Part shown: one piece after another, positions 58,626 to 64,000 of the stretch
Numbering within the stretch: the first letter of the stretch is position 1
Layout of the letters: each line of letters starts with the position of its first letter
Origin: Laguncularia racemosa
Taxonomy: Eukaryota > Streptophyta > Magnoliopsida > Myrtales > Combretaceae
NCBI GenBank assembly: GCA_037954665.1
Contig: JBBMOL010000136.1
Location: 1,748,501-1,812,500, forward strand
Length of the DNA stretch: 64,000 bases
Reading direction: 5' to 3'
Position numbers and translations under genes: made by a program
The notes under the pieces: model-generated
Databases searched by the model: none
The model's input: the letters and a program-made list of their open reading frames with translations, nothing else
Told to the model about the DNA's origin: nothing

Positions 58626-59145
58626 AACCCACGATCCCTAAATTTTTCAACACTAATTCATCTAATCTTCTCATTTTCTAATCTTAAGCTTAAGTAACTC
58701 CAAAAATATGAATTAGAACCTCTTACTTGTTTCAAATTTCGCTTGAAACTCCAAATCCAACCACTCCTACGCTTGTTTAATCCACCCTTAGACTCAATTC
58801 CTATAAACAACCTAGTTAAATCTATGATCTCTAAATCCCATCGTTAGAATAGATCTTAGTTATAAAATAGAAAGCATTACCTTTTTTTAGGTCGTGCTAC
58901 CTCTTCGGATTGCTTTAGGTTTTCTTGAAGAGGCTCTCTCTCCCTTTCTCTCTTTAGGATTCTCTAGGCTACTATTATAAAAATGTGTAGAAAAGAGAAG
59001 AACCCTAGGTTAGTTTCACATATATAGTCTGACTAGGAAAAGATACTTTTACCCTTTATCCTACATGTTCATTTACGACCTTGCCATTCATTATATTTTT
59101 ACACATTTATTTATTTATAAAAAAAATAATGTGTATTATAACATT

Positions 59146-61670
59146 GTGGTCGTGATCCTAAAATTTTTTGTTTCCTAAGAAACAGGAATTTTAATGCATA
59201 ATTCAAAAAATGTAAATCCTATAGCACATACTAATAATAACCTAAACTCTTCTAGTGCATTTTTTCCTTATAATCAAAGTTATTGAATTGTCTCATATTT
59301 ATAGTTGTTCTAATTTGTAATATTGTAAAGATCAAAGGCTGATAATTTATAGAAATTTTTTAGATTGGAGATCTATTAAAAAATTTTTTTTTAGGAGCCA
59401 TATACGGTTATTATGAAAATGTAGGATTTGTTCGTTACATAACAATGCTTTTATAGGTGATTTATCGGCTAAGTTAAATGAAGTGTAGAAATAAAGCAGT
59501 TCAAGCTAATGCATAAGTTAAAAATATACTAACCATATATATTCTCTTTCTTAATTTCAACTCACATTTGATTATTAGCTATAAAAACCATATCATACCA
59601 TAAAAAATGGAAAATTGACCAATATTATCTAGCATAAATGTTATTCTAACATGAGAGAGTAAATGAGATTTGCTATCCAACCTTACATTTACATATTTTA
59701 GTCATTACATAATTTAAATAATTCATCTTACTATTTTAAAGAAAAACCCATATTTAACTCATTCTCATTTAGACAAGATAGAAAAGGTTGTCTTTAACAA
59801 TGAATTATCCCTCTAGTAAATTTCCATAATCAAGGCATTATTAACCAATTCAAGACTTGTATGTCTTTTATGTTTATACCACAACTTCTTCTATAAGAAA
59901 AATTTAAACTATTGATATTTTTATTCCCATATTAAGTAAGTTCGACTATCTTTGCTTTGCAACTTTAGAAAACTACAATGTTGTACACCTACAATTCATA
60001 TTGTATGTTGATGTGAGAAAACCTTATTGTATATAATTTTTATATGTAGTTTCAATTATTAGACCTCACAAGTTGAAGATCATGAGTATCAAATCAGTTC
60101 CCTTCTATGTTAGTGATCAGTTTTCTAAAGAGGAAAAATGCATAGGAAGGGCCTCTAATTATATAGTCTTCTAAAAAAAAAAAATTGGATTTATTGCTCA
60201 TGCATTTTACGACCTACATTTATAAATTATTCTCATTTGAGGATCTCCATCAATCTATCGTTACTAACATATAACATGGTGAAATACCCCATGTTTTAAA
60301 CAAAAAACATGTAAAAGGGCATTTAGGTAATTTTAACCCCTTTTCTTTTAGTTCTTTTTGTAAAACTCTTATACATTTTCATTTTACCCTTTTATGTAGA
60401 AACTGTCATATCTTGAAAATAACATTACATTCTTTTACATATTCATATAAGTCCTTTAAGTTGCAATCAAGAGTTTTTAGTTCTTAAATAAAATTAAGGC
60501 AAGAAGTTATAGTGAGCAACTTTGGGGTAATCAATGGGTAAGTTTTGGCTTACTATGATTATGTAGGAATTAAAAAAACTATGAAGGAGAATTTGTTAAT
60601 GAGAGGCAGTAGTTTGAATTCGATATCAAGAGGAAAATTAGTCACTCTTTTGACTTATTATAATTGCATGGATAAGATTTAAGGGATAAATTATAGATGT
60701 TTAATTATAAATTGGAGAGTAGTCTTGGTTAAAATTATGTGAACTTCTGTTGTTTGGTTTTGTTCTACAAGAAGGGGTTGAAAGTTTTCTGAGATGAACA
60801 TGGTTTTGTGTAGTTTTTTGGCAAACCATAAGTTGGTTATGAAAGCGTCTTGCAAAGAACCATAATGATTGGTTTCAACTTAGAGTAACTAAGGTTGCAA
60901 CAAGAGTTATAATCAGTAGCAACTAAGTGTAACCAAACTTACAACCAATTAGCAACCAATCTCATTTTGTAAAAAAAAAAAAAATAATAAAAATAAAAAA
61001 TATGAAATAAAATAAAATAAAAATGCTTTATTTTTTAATTTACTTTATTTTATAAAAAACATTAACTATTAGGTGTATTATATATAATTACATAAATATT
61101 ATAAAATAAGTAAAATGAAATTACTTGCTTTTTCTCTAACAATATATAAATAAATAATATTAATAATGGTGACTCGATGAATATGGAAAACTATAAATAA
61201 AGAATAAGCATGTGTTAGGAGTTATGTTAGCTAATACTAAAAAATGAAATAAATAGTTGTGTATGTGCAAATTGCAGTGTAAATGGAAATAATTACACTT
61301 TAAACTTATTCCCTTATTTTGGTTTCCACTATTGAGGAGTATAAGGGATATTTATCTTTGATGTATTGAGCAAATCCCAACATTTAAGAGTTTTAGGTGA
61401 TGACTAACACACATTAGAGATGAATAAAGTTGGAAAGATAGATGATTTAGTTCCCTACAAGGAGACCATTGCCAAAGTGGAATTCCACCCACCTTTTTCA
61501 ATATTTTCATAATATAATTTTAGTAGAATATCATTAGGAAAATTAGGAAAGTTAAATCCTTTGATTTAGGACGAAAAGCAAGACATATGAATGAAGGATG
61601 AGTGAAACCAAAAACCTAGCGATCATCATTGAACCATTGATCTAGAATCAAAGGTTTATAGCAACACATA
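59146..61670. other. Unassigned 2.5-kb AT-rich sequence between M1 and M2
   Basis: No conserved domain, LTR end, PBS or long frame was found on either strand. A-rich runs lie at 60171-60184 and 60972-61025. It may be old host sequence or a transposon beyond recognition. Confidence 0.4.
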
Positions 61671-62204
61671 TGTAAATACACATTTTTCATATATATATTT
61701 TATTAAATATTTAATATAAAATATATATATATAAATGTATATTTATTTAATATCTATTATGCTTTAGCCTAAGGATATATAAATAAATAGTCAAAAGTTA
61801 TGGGAGCAATTTAGTCTTTTCATAGTTAAAGTATATACAACCTCTTAACCTAGTATCTCTCCTTTCCCCTCATTGCACAGTTACAACCTAAGAGACCTTA
61901 TTAGAAATTCACAAGAAGACTTAGCAAACACCTACAAGATCAAGCCCTTTTATTAGGTAAGGATTCTGGTAAACATGACGTTTATTCTAATGATGGAATT
62001 AAATTTAAGTAAATGATATTGCGTATTGTCAGAATTCAGAATAAGGAATAAGAAAAAAGGATGTGGAATCAAGAAAATTATGGATTTTAATCACAATTCG
62101 AAACAAGTAAGTGCACAAGATCTATATAATGCATTAAAATCAATAGATTAATTGATCAATTAGGCTTAGGAATAAATTGGAGAAAGGGAATAAAGGGTTA
62201 TGAT

Positions 62205-62465
62205 GAGCAGTGTTGTACACAGTCAAATACATGCTCGCATACCTACTCGTGTAGAAACACAAGTGTGTATAGAAAGGTACATAGATAAAGGATATACCCA
62301 TGTACTTGGGTGTGTTAAATTACAAAAATCCATAGAAAGGTACACAACCAAATACACGATCGTATACTTAGGTGTGCTAAAATGATATTTTTCATAGAAA
62401 GATACATGGCCACTAGCACGACCATGCTCTAGCCCATGTTCCTCTATATAGCCTCTCACATGATC
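62205..62465 (+). repeat. Palindromic tandem cassettes of M2
   Basis: Units with CCATAGAAAGGTACAC and TACACGATCGTATA. In element sense they align with the H/D cassette (CCACAGAAAGATACAC). Confidence 0.6.
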
Positions 62466-63159
62466 GTGTTATCTTGGAACACTCATACCTCAATTCTATT
62501 TTGTAATTCTATGATTCTAAACTAAGATAGATACACAATAAGACATCGAGGAAGGGAATTCTGCAATTAGAATATACCTAATCAATTAGTAAACTTAGAT
62601 TAATTATAGAATAAAACTAAGTTCAGTTTTTTAGACTTGAATAGGTTTACATCCTTTTCTTAGAGATGTAAGAGACTATAGTGTGAACTCTTCTCTAAGT
62701 ACATGTTTACCTTGTTTTATTGCTTGTAATTGTTAGCATAGTTTGTTTAATAAATTTAAATGTTATATGAGCAAAATGTGAATGTTGCTTGTGCTTGGCT
62801 CATCCAGGGGCCTATAGTGGCGGATCCCTAAGGGGCACCCCAATGATCAATATGTCGTATTGTCCTTAATGGAGCTGTATAATGAAATGATTTGTGATAG
62901 ATTAGGGTTAGGCGGGGTCTATAATGACAGTTCCCATTTAAGATTATATATATCTAAATACTATATGTGTATCGGGGTCATAAGTACCCTTATGTTGATG
63001 GTGAATTAAGTGATTATGAGTAATCTAATGACTTAATGTGTTGTGTATTACTGTTGCATATATGTATGTGATATTGTTGTTTATATAGCACACATATGTT
63101 CATGTGGTGCTTATGTATTGTACTTAGGCTCATTCCTTTTTGTTATTCAATTACTGGTG

Positions 63160-63258
63160 AGAATGATGAACACTGATTATGATAAGAAGGGGAACCTAGT
63201 GGGTCATTATATGGATGAATATGGAAGAGAGCATTATTATTACGTTGATGAAGAATGA
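63160..63258 (+). CDS. Short conserved C-terminal coding segment in M2
   Basis: MMNTDYDKKGNLVGHYMDEY then GREHYYYVDEE and TGA. Same segment and stop as 57391-57486. Here an in-frame ATG precedes it, but the open frame begins further upstream and contains no other recognisable feature. Confidence 0.35.
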   Translation, partial: RMMNTDYDKKGNLVGHYMDEYGREHYYYVDEE

Positions 63259-63461
63259 TGTGAAAATCAATGAAGAATTTCTTGTTAGAATTTAAGCTGT
63301 GGATTTAAGAATAAGGAGATAGTTACTAGATTCTTAAACCTTTTATTCCTTTATACATTTATGGACATTTACTCTAGTTTTGAAGTTGGATTTTAATGTA
63401 TTATTTTAAGTAATGAAGATTGAAATGACTCACCTAAGAGTTATTCATTTCTTTTATTAAA

Positions 63462-64000
63462 TGATAGGAATCAAAATCCGTCAAGATCTATCATTAGGGC
63501 AAAAGCCAAAGGATTTCAAATCTTGGCGATGAGGGCCCATTTTGAGCACATCGACCCTGGAATTATTTGTTTACTAACCCATTGTCTCTTATTCATGTAT
63601 TGTATATTCCAATAGGAATGCTTTACAGGGCAATAGAAAAACTCACTTAGACTCAACTTGTGGGTTATCTATGGACCGACCTAAACCGGCGATGAGCTGG
63701 GCCGACGAATCATACGGAAGAGCTAGCATGATGAAGACTATTTTTATTTATAATTATTTCTTTGGACTATTTTATGTTGTATTTTCTTTTGAAACACTTT
63801 CATTTTGATTGTAATTTTCATTTAGGATCGGCCACCCTAAAAGTGGCATAGTTGTAATTTTGTGTATTTTCTAACCCTAAAGGGAGCAAGTATAAATACT
63901 TGCTTAAAGTAGGGTTAGAGGAGGCCATTTTTCAGATTTGAACATACACTTTACGTGAAGGAATTAGGGTTCTTCCTAGTTCAATTTCTCTTATCAATTT
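63462..64000 (+). mobile_element. Gypsy LTR of element N (runs off the window)
   Basis: Starts TGATAGGAATCAAAATCC inside M2, with TTAAA (63457-63461) as candidate left duplication. The first part encodes the integrase tail (TRARAKGFQILA-like). Telo-box dyad at 63873-63916 with the exact 20-base TATA palindrome at 63885-63904. Same family as B and the solo LTR at 29497. Whether it is a 5' or a solo LTR is unknown. Confidence 0.8.

Larger units (their letters stand above)
57128..59140 (-). mobile_element. Element M1: 2.0-kb solo-LTR-like repeat
   Basis: + strand TGTAACACC to GTATTATA (terminal CA changed to TA), flanked by a perfect ACATT duplication (57123-57127, 59141-59145). On the minus strand it has a TATA box (59019-59027), a leader with AACCTAGGGTT, a donor-like AG|GTAATG (58881/58880), palindromic cassettes and a conserved short coding segment at 57391-57486. 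M2 is the inverted copy. Confidence 0.7.
61671..63461 (+). mobile_element. Element M2: inverted copy of M1, truncated by N
   Basis: Starts TGTAAATACACAT, matches the reverse complement of M1 through the TATA region (near 61830), donor AG|GTAAGG (61956/61957), cassettes (62205-62465), the ATGTTGCTTGTGCTT block (62780) and the conserved coding segment, then is cut by an LTR about 150 bases before its expected end. Confidence 0.65.

Noticed and set aside
62200..62459. Short open frames on both strands of M2
   Set aside because: Caused by the palindromic cassettes; no conserved frame with M1.
57128..63461. M1 and M2 as terminal inverted repeats of one large DNA transposon
   Set aside because: M1 has its own 5-bp duplication and TG start on its own; M2 is independently truncated by N.

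Overview
The window comes from a flowering-plant nuclear genome. It is AT-rich, holds no intact host gene that I can recognise, and is almost wholly nested, decayed LTR retrotransposons. Monocot or dicot cannot be decided. Elements are called A to N here for cross-reference. Most boundaries rest on TG...CA ends, a tRNA-iMet-type primer binding site (PBS, TGGTATCAGAGC) and 5-bp target-site duplications (TSDs) read directly.

Left half (1-28.6 kb). The oldest layer is S1, a Sirevirus-like Ty1/copia element on + (env-like relic 10757-11414 and 21944-22430, two polypurine tracts, 3' LTR from 22778). Into it went a hAT-type MITE (21524-21943), Ty3/gypsy element E (integrase end and 3' LTR; carrying nested element A, 1-4104, and the 5.2-kb element G1, 5567-10734), gypsy element H (11415-21518, minus, TSD GAAAG; carrying nested element B, 15793-20229) and gypsy element I (23093-27846, minus, TSD TAAAT).

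Middle (28.6-53.8 kb). A gypsy fragment J and a solo LTR (29497-30708, TSD GATTG) precede S2, a second Sirevirus relic on minus. S2 keeps its 3' LTR, polypurine tracts, env-like region and gag but no visible pol. It is split by G2 (33834-50294), a second copy of the G repeat. G2 is itself cut by a solo LTR inside a solo LTR (34562-36613, TSDs GACAG and GGATT), gypsy D (39226-44518, minus, TSD ACACA) and gypsy C (44627-49533, plus, TSD CTTCC).

Right part (53.8-64 kb). K is a Ty1/copia gag/protease relic (minus). M1 (57128-59140, TSD ACATT) and M2 (61671-63461) are inverted copies of a third long repeat family. N is a gypsy LTR running off the window.

What stands out is that none of the gypsy elements seen end to end could be autonomous. 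A and B keep only protease plus the integrase tail; C and I keep gag-protease plus the tail; H and D share one in-frame deletion that fuses the start of reverse transcriptase to the integrase core. Several LTR families also exist in versions whose 3' end has grown by swallowing a PBS-like sequence. These patterns point to deletion derivatives that multiplied with proteins supplied in trans.
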